Shown one piece after another: positions 1-7,422 of a stretch of DNA of 36,856 bases. The stretch comes from Pseudomonadota bacterium. GTDB lineage: Bacteria; Pseudomonadota; Alphaproteobacteria; Rhizobiales; Xanthobacteraceae. Location: NCBI GenBank assembly GCA_023386635.1, contig JAEWJH010000050.1, positions 1 to 36,856 on the forward strand. Direction: 5' to 3'. Numbering within the stretch: position 1 is the stretch's first letter; every line of letters starts with the position of its first letter. The notes under the pieces were generated by a model. The model was not told the origin of the DNA and searched no databases. It saw only the letters and a program-made list of their open reading frames with translations. The position numbers and the translations under genes were made by a program.

Positions 1-8
1 GTTCTCTG

Positions 9-491
9 ATGTCGTCCGACGGCCCGCCCCATCGCAGCATCGAAGTCGCTGTTGCGATCATCTGCCTGATCTTCGGTGGCATCACGATCCTCGGGAGTCT
101 CAGCGCCGGCATCGGCTGGGGCGCGGAAGGTCCGCAGTCCGGATTCTTTCCGTTCTACATCGGCGTCGTCATCATACTGTCGAGCCTGGTCAATCTGAAG
201 AATGCCTGGGCACTCGATCCGCAGCCGCTGTTCGCCAACTGGGGTCAACTCGGCCAAGTGCTCGCGGTGGTGATCCCGACCACGGTTTATGTGCTCGTGC
301 TGCCCTATACCGGCATCTACGTTTCCTCGATCGTGCTGATCACCGGCTTCATGATCTGGCTCGGCAGCTATCGTTGGCACACGGCGTTGATCACCGGTGT
401 CGCGGTGCCGGTCGCGATCTATTTCATGTTCGAAAAATGGTTCCTCGTGCCGCTGCCGAAGGGGCCGCTTGAGGACTGGCTCGGTCTGTAA
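9..491 (+). CDS. tctB: Tripartite tricarboxylate transporter, small membrane subunit TctB
   Basis: This is a 160-residue, very hydrophobic protein with about four to five membrane segments (roughly residues 13-33, 45-64, 82-101, 103-120 and 126-146). The stretch GPQSGFFPFYIG before the second helix is typical of TctB subunits, and the length matches the family. TctB pairs with the large permease TctA and a periplasmic TctC protein to import carboxylates using an ion gradient. tctA follows 70 nt downstream. No tctC is visible, but only 8 nt precede this gene, so it may lie just outside the window. The start cannot be checked against a ribosome-binding site for the same reason. The substrate is unknown; the oxalate genes downstream make oxalate or a related dicarboxylate a reasonable inference. 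Confidence 0.88.
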   Translation: MSSDGPPHRSIEVAVAIICLIFGGITILGSLSAGIGWGAEGPQSGFFPFYIGVVIILSSLVNLKNAWALDPQPLFANWGQLGQVLAVVIPTTVYVLVLPYTGIYVSSIVLITGFMIWLGSYRWHTALITGVAVPVAIYFMFEKWFLVPLPKGPLEDWLGL

Positions 492-561
492 GGTTCGGCC
501 TGCAAACGCGGCGTCAGCCGCCGCGCCCACGACAAAAAAAGATCTCGGGTTAGGAAACGTC

Positions 562-2070
562 ATGTTGGAAGATATCGGCAATCTGTTTCACGGCTTCGCG
601 GTCGTGATCCAGCCCTTCAACATCCTGCTGATGGTGATCGGGATCTTGCTGGGCGTGATCATCGGCGTGCTGCCGGGCCTCGGCGGTGCCAACGGCATCG
701 CCATCCTGTTGCCGCTGACGTTCAGCATGTCGCCGACCTCGGCGATCATCATGCTGTCTTGCATCTACTGGGGAGCGCTGTTCGGCGGCGCCATTACCTC
801 GGTCTTATTCAACATACCTGGAGAGCCATGGTCGGTCGCAACGACGTTCGACGGCTATCCGATGGCGCAGCAGGGCAAGGCCGGCGAGGCGCTGACCGCC
901 GCGTTCACCTCGTCCTTCGTCGGTGCGCTGTTCGCCGTGATCGTCATCACGCTGGTGGCGCCGCTGGTCGCGCAATTCGCGCTTGAGTTCGGACCGGCCG
1001 AGAAATTCTCGGTGTTCTTCCTCGCTTTCTGCAGCTTCATCGGCATGGGCAAGGAGCCGCCGTTCAAGACCGTTGCCTCGATGATGATCGGCTTCGCGCT
1101 CGCCGCCGTCGGTCTCGACAGCGTCACCGGCTCGCTGCGTCTCACTTTCGGTTTCACGGAACTGCTCAACGGTTTCGACTTCCTGATCGCCGTGATCGGC
1201 CTGTTCGGCATCGGCGAAATCCTGCTGACCATGGAGGAGGGGCTCTCCTTCAAGGGCAAGGCGGCCGGCATCAATCCGCGGGTCGTGTGGCAGACCTGGA
1301 AGGAACTGCCGCGTTACTGGATGGTGTCGTTGCGCTCCTGCCTGATCGGCTGCTGGATGGGCATCTCGCCCGCCGGTGCGACGCCGGCGTCGTTCATGAG
1401 CTACGGCATCGCGCAGCGCATCTCCAAGCGCGGCAAGAATTTCGGCAACGGCGAAATCGAAGGCGTGGTGGCGCCGGAAACGGCGGCTCATGCCGCCGGC
1501 ACCTCGGCGCTGCTGCCGATGCTCGCGCTCGGCGTGCCCGGTTCGCCGACTGCTGCGGTGCTGCTCGGCGGCCTGCTGATCTGGGGTCTGCAGCCCGGTC
1601 CGCTGCTGTTCGTCGAACAGAAGGACTTTGTCTGGGGCCTGATCGCCTCGATGTATCTCGGCAACCTCGTCGGCCTGATCATCGTGCTGACCTGCGTGCC
1701 GCTGTTCGCCGCGATCCTGCGCATTCCGTTCAGCATCATCGCGCCGGTGATCCTCGTGATCTGCGCGATCGGCGCCTATACGGTGCACAATTCGGCGTTC
1801 GACGTCGTCCTGATGATGGTGTTCGGCATCGTCGGCTACGCCATGAAGAAAACCGGCTACCCGCTGGCGCCGATGGTTCTGGCTATCGTCCTTGGCGACA
1901 AGGCGGAGGAGGCGTTCCGCCAGTCGCTGCTGGCTTCGGGCGGCAATCTGGGCGTGTTCTTCTCCAACGGCCTGGTCGCCACCATCATGGTGCTCGGCCT
2001 GATCGCTCTGTTCTGGGGCGTGATCGCCAGTGCCTGGACCCGCCTGCGGGGCGTCCCGACCACAGCCTGA
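562..2070 (+). CDS. tctA: Tripartite tricarboxylate transporter, large permease TctA
   Basis: The 502-residue product is the large integral membrane subunit of a TTT transporter, with about ten to twelve membrane segments. Conserved TctA signatures are visible: GVLPGLGGANG near residue 35, GISPAGATPASF near residue 270, and the block PETAAHAAGTSALLPMLALG near residue 310. I chose ATG 562 because the TctA homology starts exactly there (MLEDIGNLFHG) and AGGAAA lies just upstream. The reading frame stays open back to 397, but that part overlaps tctB and encodes nothing TctA-like. The gene follows tctB and precedes a GntR regulator and oxc in the same direction, so it may import the substrate of that pathway. 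A second TctA at 24675 is a clear but divergent paralogue. Confidence 0.92.
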   Translation: MLEDIGNLFHGFAVVIQPFNILLMVIGILLGVIIGVLPGLGGANGIAILLPLTFSMSPTSAIIMLSCIYWGALFGGAITSVLFNIPGEPWSVATTFDGYPMAQQGKAGEALTAAFTSSFVGALFAVIVITLVAPLVAQFALEFGPAEKFSVFFLAFCSFIGMGKEPPFKTVASMMIGFALAAVGLDSVTGSLRLTFGFTELLNGFDFLIAVIGLFGIGEILLTMEEGLSFKGKAAGINPRVVWQTWKELPRYWMVSLRSCLIGCWMGISPAGATPASFMSYGIAQRISKRGKNFGNGEIEGVVAPETAAHAAGTSALLPMLALGVPGSPTAAVLLGGLLIWGLQPGPLLFVEQKDFVWGLIASMYLGNLVGLIIVLTCVPLFAAILRIPFSIIAPVILVICAIGAYTVHNSAFDVVLMMVFGIVGYAMKKTGYPLAPMVLAIVLGDKAEEAFRQSLLASGGNLGVFFSNGLVATIMVLGLIALFWGVIASAWTRLRGVPTTA

Positions 2071-2107
2071 GGACGGCGACGTCAGCGGGCTTGCGTTTCT
2101 TGGAATA

Positions 2108-2117
2108 ATGTATACCA
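2108..2117. promoter_or_regulatory. Candidate GntR (FCD-type) operator
   Basis: ATGTATACCA matches the perfect palindrome TTGTATACAA found at 17619-17628 in 8 of 10 positions. It lies 7 nt upstream of the GntR start codon, where a bound regulator would block its own transcription. Palindromes centred on GTATAC are common operators for FadR/VanR-type GntR proteins. Autoregulation is inferred. Confidence 0.45.
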
Positions 2118-2124
2118 GAGTGCC

Positions 2125-2892
2125 ATGACCGATCGGCTGACCCCCGGAAGTCTTCGCGGTCTGCGCGGCAAACGCCGGGCAGAGCTGGGAGCGGAGTCTC
2201 CCGGGGACGCCACGCGCCTCGCCATCGAGCCGATCGACACCTCACTCAGCTTCAAGCACAAGGCCTATGCGGCGCTGAAAAACGTCATCGTCGGGATGGA
2301 CGTCTATCAGAGCCGCGAGGACATCCGCCTCGACGAGCGCCAGCTCGCCCAGGATTTCGGCGTCAGCCGCACGCCGGTGCGTGAGGCGATGGCGCAGCTG
2401 GAGCGCGAAGGCTTCGTGCGCTCGGTGCCGCGTCGCGGCGTCTATGTGGTGCGCAAGACCAAGCGCGAGGTGATCGAGATGATCACCGCCTGGGCCGCGC
2501 TCGAAAGCATGGCCGCGCGCCTGATCACCCAGACCGCGCTCGACGACGATATCAAGTCGCTGCGCCGCATGTTCGCATCGTTCGTCGACGGCCGCGTGCT
2601 CGCGCACCTCGACGAATATTCGGAAGTGAACATCCAGTTTCACCAGTCGATCATCCGGATGAGCCAGAACCGCGTGCTCACCGACATGGCGGAAAACCTG
2701 TTTACCCATATGCGGATGATCCGCCGCAAGACGATCGTCGAGAAAGACCGCGCCGACCGGTCGATCCGCGATCACATGCACATCATTGAAGCGCTCGAGG
2801 CGCGCGACACCGCGCTGGCCGAGAAGCTGGTGCGCGACCACGCGCTGGGCCTCGCCGATCACGTCGAGCGCTACGCCGATTATCTGGATTGA
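2125..2892 (+). CDS. GntR-family transcriptional regulator with FCD ligand-binding domain
   Basis: The 255-residue protein has a basic N-terminal leader of about 40 residues, a winged helix-turn-helix around residues 45-110 (LDERQLAQDFGVSRTPVREA is the recognition region) and an all-helical FCD domain to the end. In the FCD domain, N169/H173, H217 or H219, and H239 fall where this family usually places its metal-binding ligands, so a carboxylate effector bound through a metal is plausible. The gene sits between tctA and oxc on the same strand. It is therefore the best candidate for a local regulator of oxalate or carboxylate catabolism. A GTATAC-centred near-palindrome overlaps its promoter region. 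The effector is unknown; oxalate, oxalyl-CoA or formyl-CoA would fit the context. Confidence 0.9.
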   Translation: MTDRLTPGSLRGLRGKRRAELGAESPGDATRLAIEPIDTSLSFKHKAYAALKNVIVGMDVYQSREDIRLDERQLAQDFGVSRTPVREAMAQLEREGFVRSVPRRGVYVVRKTKREVIEMITAWAALESMAARLITQTALDDDIKSLRRMFASFVDGRVLAHLDEYSEVNIQFHQSIIRMSQNRVLTDMAENLFTHMRMIRRKTIVEKDRADRSIRDHMHIIEALEARDTALAEKLVRDHALGLADHVERYADYLD

Positions 2893-2953
2893 GAGTTCGC
2901 TGAATCAGGGGCTGGGTCGTGTGCCCGGCCGGTTTATTGACGAGGAGAGTTAC

Positions 2954-4687
2954 ATGAGTGGTGCAAACGCGGCAGCCGCGGCTCCGGCCGAGCAGGAACT
3001 GACGGACGGTTTCAACCTGATCATCGATGCGTTGAAGCTCAACGGGCTCGACACCATCTATGGCGTGCCGGGCATTCCGATCACCGATTTCGGCCGCATG
3101 GCGCAGGCCGCGGGCATCCGCGTGCTGTCGTTCCGCCACGAGCAGAACGCCGGCTATGCCGCGTCGATCGCGGGCTTCCTCACGAAGAAGCCGGGCATCT
3201 GCCTCACCGTGTCGGCGCCGGGCTTCCTCAACGGTCTCACCGCGCTCGCCCATGCGACCACCAACTGCTTCCCGATGATTCTGATCTCCGGTTCGTCGGA
3301 GCGCGAGATCGTCGACCTGCAGCAGGGCGACTACGAGGAGATGGACCAGCTCGCCATCGCCAAGCCGCTGTGCAAGGCGGCGTTCCGCGTGCTGCACGCG
3401 CAGGATATCGGCATCGGTCTCGCCCGCGCGATCCGCGCCGCGGTCTCGGGCCGTCCCGGTGGCGTCTATCTCGATCTGCCGGCCAAGCTGTTCGGCCAGG
3501 TGATGGATGCGCAGAAGGGCAAGCAGTCGCTGGTCAAGGTGATCGACGCCGCGCCGGCGCAGATCCCGGCACCGGCAGCGGTGAAGCGTGCGCTCGACGT
3601 GTTCAAGAGCGCGAAGAAGCCGCTGATCATTCTCGGCAAGGGCGCGGCCTATGCGCAGGCCGATGACGCGATCCGCAACTTCGTTGAAAAGAGCGGCGCG
3701 CCGTTCCTGCCGATGAGCATGGGCAAGGGCCTGCTGCCGGACACGCATCCACAGTGCGCGGGCGCCGCGCGCTCGACGGTGCTGAAGGATTCGGACGTCG
3801 TGCTGCTGATCGGCGCGCGGCTGAACTGGCTCCTGTCGCACGGCAAGGGCAAGGCCTGGGGCGATGCGCCCAAGAAGTTCATCCAGATTGACATCGAGCC
3901 GCGCGAGATGGACTCGAACGTCGAGATCGTCGCGCCGCTGGTCGGCGATGTCGGCTCCTGCGTCTCGGCCATGCTCGATGCGATGGGCGGAAACTGGGCG
4001 AAGGCGCCGGCCGACTGGCTCGCCGCTGTTGGCAAGAAGCGTGACGAGAACGTCGCCAAGATGGCGCCGAAGCTGATGAACAACAACTCGCCGATGGATT
4101 ACCACGGCGCGCTCGGCGTGCTGCGCACCATTATCAAGGAGCGTCCCGACGCGATCCTGGTCAACGAGGGCGCGAACGCGCTCGACCTCACGCGCGGCAT
4201 CATCGACATGTACCAGCCGCGCAAGCGCATCGACGTCGGCACCTGGGGCGTGATGGGCATCGGCATGGGCTACGCCATCGCCGCTGCGGTCGAGACCGGC
4301 AAGCCGGTGCTGGCGATCGAAGGCGACTCGGCCTTCGGCTTCTCCGGCATGGAAGTCGAAACCATCTGCCGCTACCAGCTGCCGGTCTGCGTGGTCATCT
4401 TCAACAACGATGGCATCTATCGCGGCACCGACGTCAACCAGAGCGGCGGTTCAGATCCGGCGACGACTGTGTTCGTCAAGGGCTCGCGCTACGACAAGAT
4501 GATGGAAGCGTTCGGCGGTGTCGGCGTCAATGCGACCAACCCGGACGAACTCAAGCGCGCCGTCAACGCGGCGATGGATTCGGGCAAGCCGACGCTGATC
4601 AACGCCGTGATCGATCCGGCCGCGGGCAGCGAGTCCGGCCGCATCGGCAACCTCAATCCGCAGAGCGCGCTGAAGAAGAAAAGCTGA
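2954..4687 (+). CDS. oxc: Oxalyl-CoA decarboxylase
   Basis: This ThDP-dependent enzyme converts oxalyl-CoA to formyl-CoA and CO2. The 577-residue length is close to the ~568 of the Oxalobacter enzyme. An N-terminal Pyr domain carries the cofactor-activating glutamate in RHEQNAGYAA (E63). A central domain follows, and the C-terminal PP domain has the ThDP/Mg motif beginning GDSAFGFSG at 457 and ending in the Asn pair N484-N485, followed by DGIYRGTD; that tyrosine probably corresponds to the active-site Tyr of Oxc. ATG 2954 is preceded by GAGGAG six bases upstream; the frame opens earlier, but only inside gntR. frc follows 88 nt downstream. This pairing with frc is diagnostic for the oxalate degradation cycle, so function is assigned with high certainty. 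Confidence 0.97.
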   Translation: MSGANAAAAAPAEQELTDGFNLIIDALKLNGLDTIYGVPGIPITDFGRMAQAAGIRVLSFRHEQNAGYAASIAGFLTKKPGICLTVSAPGFLNGLTALAHATTNCFPMILISGSSEREIVDLQQGDYEEMDQLAIAKPLCKAAFRVLHAQDIGIGLARAIRAAVSGRPGGVYLDLPAKLFGQVMDAQKGKQSLVKVIDAAPAQIPAPAAVKRALDVFKSAKKPLIILGKGAAYAQADDAIRNFVEKSGAPFLPMSMGKGLLPDTHPQCAGAARSTVLKDSDVVLLIGARLNWLLSHGKGKAWGDAPKKFIQIDIEPREMDSNVEIVAPLVGDVGSCVSAMLDAMGGNWAKAPADWLAAVGKKRDENVAKMAPKLMNNNSPMDYHGALGVLRTIIKERPDAILVNEGANALDLTRGIIDMYQPRKRIDVGTWGVMGIGMGYAIAAAVETGKPVLAIEGDSAFGFSGMEVETICRYQLPVCVVIFNNDGIYRGTDVNQSGGSDPATTVFVKGSRYDKMMEAFGGVGVNATNPDELKRAVNAAMDSGKPTLINAVIDPAAGSESGRIGNLNPQSALKKKS

Positions 4688-4713
4688 TCGGCGTTTTCTT
4701 CTGAAGGTATTTC

Positions 4714-4750
4714 GTTTCCGGCTTTCCGCGCGGGCGCGGCGGCCGGAAAC
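4714..4750 (+). other. Intergenic hairpin between oxc and frc
   Basis: GTTTCCGGC (4714-4722) pairs perfectly with GCCGGAAAC (4742-4750), and an inner CCGCG/CGCGG stem extends it. No T-run follows, so a simple terminator is unlikely. It could be an mRNA processing or stability element that sets the oxc to frc ratio. Confidence 0.5.
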
Positions 4751-4775
4751 ATCATCGAAGATCAAGGAGCAAGCG

Positions 4776-6260
4776 ATGGCGAAGAAATCGAAAAAGGCCG
4801 GCAAGCCGGCGAAGGCCAAAGGCAAGGCCAAGGCCAAGGCCAAGACCGCAGCGCGTAAACCCGTGAAGGCGGCGCGCCGTCCGGTGGCGAAGAAGAGCGC
4901 GAAGCCTGCCGCCAAGAAGAGCGCGGTCAAGTCCGCCAAGCCGGCGACGCCGCGCATCTCGTCGAAGCCGTTCGGTCAGGACGGCAAGGCGCTGCAGGGC
5001 GTTCGCATCCTCGACTTCACGCACGTCCAGTCCGGCCCGACCTGCACGCAGTTGCTCGCGTGGTTCGGCGCCGATGTGATCAAGGTCGAGCGTCCGGGCG
5101 TCGGCGACATCACCCGCGGCCAGCTCGTCGATGTGCCGGGCGCGGACTCGCTCTATTTCACGATGCTCAATCACAACAAGCGGTCGATCACCATCGACTC
5201 CAAGCATCCGCAGGGCAAGCGCGTGCTCGACGAGTTGATCAAGTCCTGCGACGTGCTGGTCGAGAACTTCGCGCCGGGCGCGCTCGATCGCATGGGCCTG
5301 ACCTGGGAGCACATCCACAAGACCAATCCGCGCATCATCGTCGCGTCGATCAAGGGCTTCGGCCCGGGTCCGTATGAGGATTGCAAGGTCTACGAGAACG
5401 TCGCGCAGTGCACCGGCGGTTCGGCCTCGACCACCGGCTTCCGCGACGGCCCGCCGCTCGTCACCGGCGCGCAGATCGGCGACAGCGGCACCGGTCTGCA
5501 TCTCGCGCTCGGCATCGTCACCGCGCTGTTCCAGCGCACCCGCACCGGTCGCGGCCAGAAGGTCAGCGTCGCGATGCAGGATGGCGTGCTCAATCTCTGC
5601 CGCGTCAAGCTGCGCGATCAGCAGCGTCTCAAAGCGGGCCCGCTCAAGGAATACAGCCAGTTCGGCCAGAACATTCCGTTCGGCGATGCGACGCCGCGCG
5701 CCGGCAACGATTCCGGCGGCGGTCAGCCCGGCTGGATTCTCAAGTGCAAGGGCTGGGAGACCGATCCCAACGCTTACATCTATTTCATCACCCAGGCGCC
5801 GGTCTGGGGCCCGATCTGCGACCTGATCGGCGAGCCGACCTGGAAGACCGATCCGGAATACGCGACGCCGCCGGCGCGCCTGCCGAAGCTGATGCAGATT
5901 TTCGATCGCATCGAGCAGTGGACCAAGACCAAGACCAAGTTCGAGGTCATGGAACTGTGCAACGCGCACGACATTCCGGTCGGGCCGATCCTGTCGATGA
6001 AGGAAATCGCGGAGGATCAGTCGCTGCGCAAGACCGGCACGGTGGTCGAGGTCGATCACCCGACGCGCGGTGCGTATCTCACCGTCGGCAACCCGATCAA
6101 GCTGTCGGACTCGATCTCCGAGGTGAAGCGTTCGCCGCTGCTGGGCGAGCACACCGACGAGATCCTGAGCGACGTGCTGAAGCTCAAGGCGGATGTCATC
6201 GCCGAGATCAAGGCGTCGGGCGCCCTGAGCGCGCCGGCAAAGAAGGAAAAAGCGGCCTGA
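4776..6260 (+). CDS. frc: Formyl-CoA:oxalate CoA-transferase with Lys/Ala-rich N-terminal extension
   Basis: This class III CoA-transferase moves CoA from formyl-CoA to oxalate, giving formate and oxalyl-CoA, the substrate of Oxc. The conserved body starts near residue 74 (VRILDFTHVQSGPTCTQ, with Q85 matching Gln17 of Oxalobacter Frc). The catalytic aspartate is D236 in QIGDSGTG, and the flexible glycine loop is GGGQ at 314-317. The protein is 494 residues against about 428 in the family. The excess is an N-terminal tail (about residues 1-65) made almost entirely of Lys, Ala, Pro and Arg, resembling a histone H1 tail. The start is well supported: AAGGAG lies 8 nt before ATG 4776, and no internal ATG precedes the conserved domain. 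A run of AAGGCC-like hexamers encodes part of the tail. Confidence 0.95.
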   Translation: MAKKSKKAGKPAKAKGKAKAKAKTAARKPVKAARRPVAKKSAKPAAKKSAVKSAKPATPRISSKPFGQDGKALQGVRILDFTHVQSGPTCTQLLAWFGADVIKVERPGVGDITRGQLVDVPGADSLYFTMLNHNKRSITIDSKHPQGKRVLDELIKSCDVLVENFAPGALDRMGLTWEHIHKTNPRIIVASIKGFGPGPYEDCKVYENVAQCTGGSASTTGFRDGPPLVTGAQIGDSGTGLHLALGIVTALFQRTRTGRGQKVSVAMQDGVLNLCRVKLRDQQRLKAGPLKEYSQFGQNIPFGDATPRAGNDSGGGQPGWILKCKGWETDPNAYIYFITQAPVWGPICDLIGEPTWKTDPEYATPPARLPKLMQIFDRIEQWTKTKTKFEVMELCNAHDIPVGPILSMKEIAEDQSLRKTGTVVEVDHPTRGAYLTVGNPIKLSDSISEVKRSPLLGEHTDEILSDVLKLKADVIAEIKASGALSAPAKKEKAA

Positions 6261-6268
6261 TGCCGCGT

Positions 6269-6298
6269 GCTCCCGCCGGTCCGGCGGGAGCTTTTGTT
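6269..6298 (+). terminator. Rho-independent terminator after frc
   Basis: GCTCCCGCCG (6269-6278) pairs with CGGCGGGAGC (6282-6291) across a three-base loop and is followed by TTTTGTTT. It lies 8 nt after the frc stop, so the downstream formyltransferase-like gene probably needs read-through or its own promoter. Confidence 0.85.
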
Positions 6299-6353
6299 TC
6301 ATAGACGCTTCGTGTCGCCTGCGCGCATGAGCGGATCGAGGGAGTGATTGACT

Positions 6354-7283
6354 ATGCGGATCGTCGTTCATGGCCAGCAGGCCTTCGGCAAGGCGGTGCT
6401 GGAAGCGCTGCTCAAGCGCGGCGACAATGTCATCGGCGTGTTCGTCGCGCCGGAGAAGCCGGGTCAGAAGACCGACCCGCTGAAGGAAGCGGCGATCGCC
6501 GCGAACCTGCCGGTCTATCAGCCGGACAGCTATCGCACGCCGGAAGTGCAGGAGCAGTTCCGCGCGCTGAAGCCCGACCTGCAGGTGATGGCGTTCGTCA
6601 CGCTGTTCGTGCCGGAAGAATTCCTCAACATCCCGACCCACGGTTCGATCCAGTATCATCCGTCGCTGCTGCCGGCCTATCGCGGCGCCAGCGCGATCAA
6701 CTGGCCGATCATCAAGGGCGAGAAGGAAACGGGTCTCTCGATCTTCTGGCCCGACAACGGTCTCGATACCGGCGACGTGCTGCTGCAGAAGAAGACGCCG
6801 ATCTCCGACACCGACACGCTCGGCACCGTCTATTTCGACCGTTTGTTCCCGATGGGCGTCGAGGCGATGCTGGAATCGGTCGATCTGGTGAAGGCCGGCA
6901 AGGCGCCGCGCATCAAGCAGGACGAATCCAAGGCGACCTATGAAGGTCTCTGCCGCGCCGGCAATGCCAAGATCGACTGGGGCAAGCCGTGGGAGCAGAT
7001 CGATCGCCTGATCCGCGGCTGCAACCCGGCGCCGGGCGCCTGGACCACGCTCAACGGGGCGACGGTCAAGATTTTCGACGCCAAGCCGCTTCCCGCGAAG
7101 GACCCGAAAGGCATCGCCGGAAAGCTCGGCGAAATCGTCGCGGTGGAGAATGACGGCATCACCGTCGTTTGCGCCGACGGCCGCTTCAAGGTCACGCGCG
7201 TGCAGCCCGCCGACGGCAAGAAGATGGATGCCGGCGAATGGGCCAAGAGCGTCAACCTGCAGCCGAAGACGCTGTTCGCATAG
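6354..7283 (+). CDS. Stand-alone formyltransferase-fold protein resembling the hydrolase domain of 10-formyl-THF dehydrogenase
   Basis: The 309-residue protein has an N-terminal formyltransferase Rossmann-like domain and a C-terminal Fmt-type beta-barrel (about 205-305). Its core (HPSLLPAYRGASAINW, SIFWPDNGLDTGDVLLQK, ATYEG, AKIDW) matches the hydrolase domain of 10-formyltetrahydrofolate dehydrogenase (ALDH1L) much better than methionyl-tRNA formyltransferase. H102 and D138 align with the catalytic His106 and Asp142 of that domain. There is no ACT domain, so it is not PurU, and no aldehyde dehydrogenase part. ATG 6354 has GGGAG 9 nt upstream; TTG 6348 is too close to it. Placed between frc and fhs, it may release formate from 10-formyl-THF or move a formyl group between CoA and folate. 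It might be annotated as Fmt; the exact reaction is not settled by sequence. Confidence 0.8.
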   Translation: MRIVVHGQQAFGKAVLEALLKRGDNVIGVFVAPEKPGQKTDPLKEAAIAANLPVYQPDSYRTPEVQEQFRALKPDLQVMAFVTLFVPEEFLNIPTHGSIQYHPSLLPAYRGASAINWPIIKGEKETGLSIFWPDNGLDTGDVLLQKKTPISDTDTLGTVYFDRLFPMGVEAMLESVDLVKAGKAPRIKQDESKATYEGLCRAGNAKIDWGKPWEQIDRLIRGCNPAPGAWTTLNGATVKIFDAKPLPAKDPKGIAGKLGEIVAVENDGITVVCADGRFKVTRVQPADGKKMDAGEWAKSVNLQPKTLFA

Positions 7284-7285
7284 GC

Positions 7286-7372
7286 GTCATGGCCGGGCTT
7301 GTCCCGGCCATCCCGGCAAGGCGGATCGAGCGCCAGCCTTATCGGGATGCCCGGCACAAGGCCGGGCATGAC
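7286..7372. repeat. 87-bp two-hairpin intergenic palindromic element, copy 1
   Basis: The element starts GTCATG and ends CATGAC. It contains two hairpins with 9-bp stems and 5-nt loops (7289-7311 and 7347-7369). A second copy of exactly the same length and layout is at 26354-26440, with different stem bases that remain paired. It resembles REP/RPE-type repeats common in alphaproteobacterial intergenic DNA. Confidence 0.85.
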
Positions 7373-7422
7373 GGAAAAAGTTCGAATTATCGCCACAACG
7401 CAACAATTACCGGAACCCACCC

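Noticed and set aside
4752..6659. Long minus-strand open frame opposite frc
   Set aside because: Antisense shadow of frc and the next gene; its composition is typical of GC-rich reverse frames.
6354..7283. Annotation as methionyl-tRNA formyltransferase (fmt)
   Set aside because: The catalytic region reads HPSLLPAYRGASAINW and SIFWPDNGLDTGD, which fits the ALDH1L hydrolase domain rather than Fmt; no def gene is adjacent.
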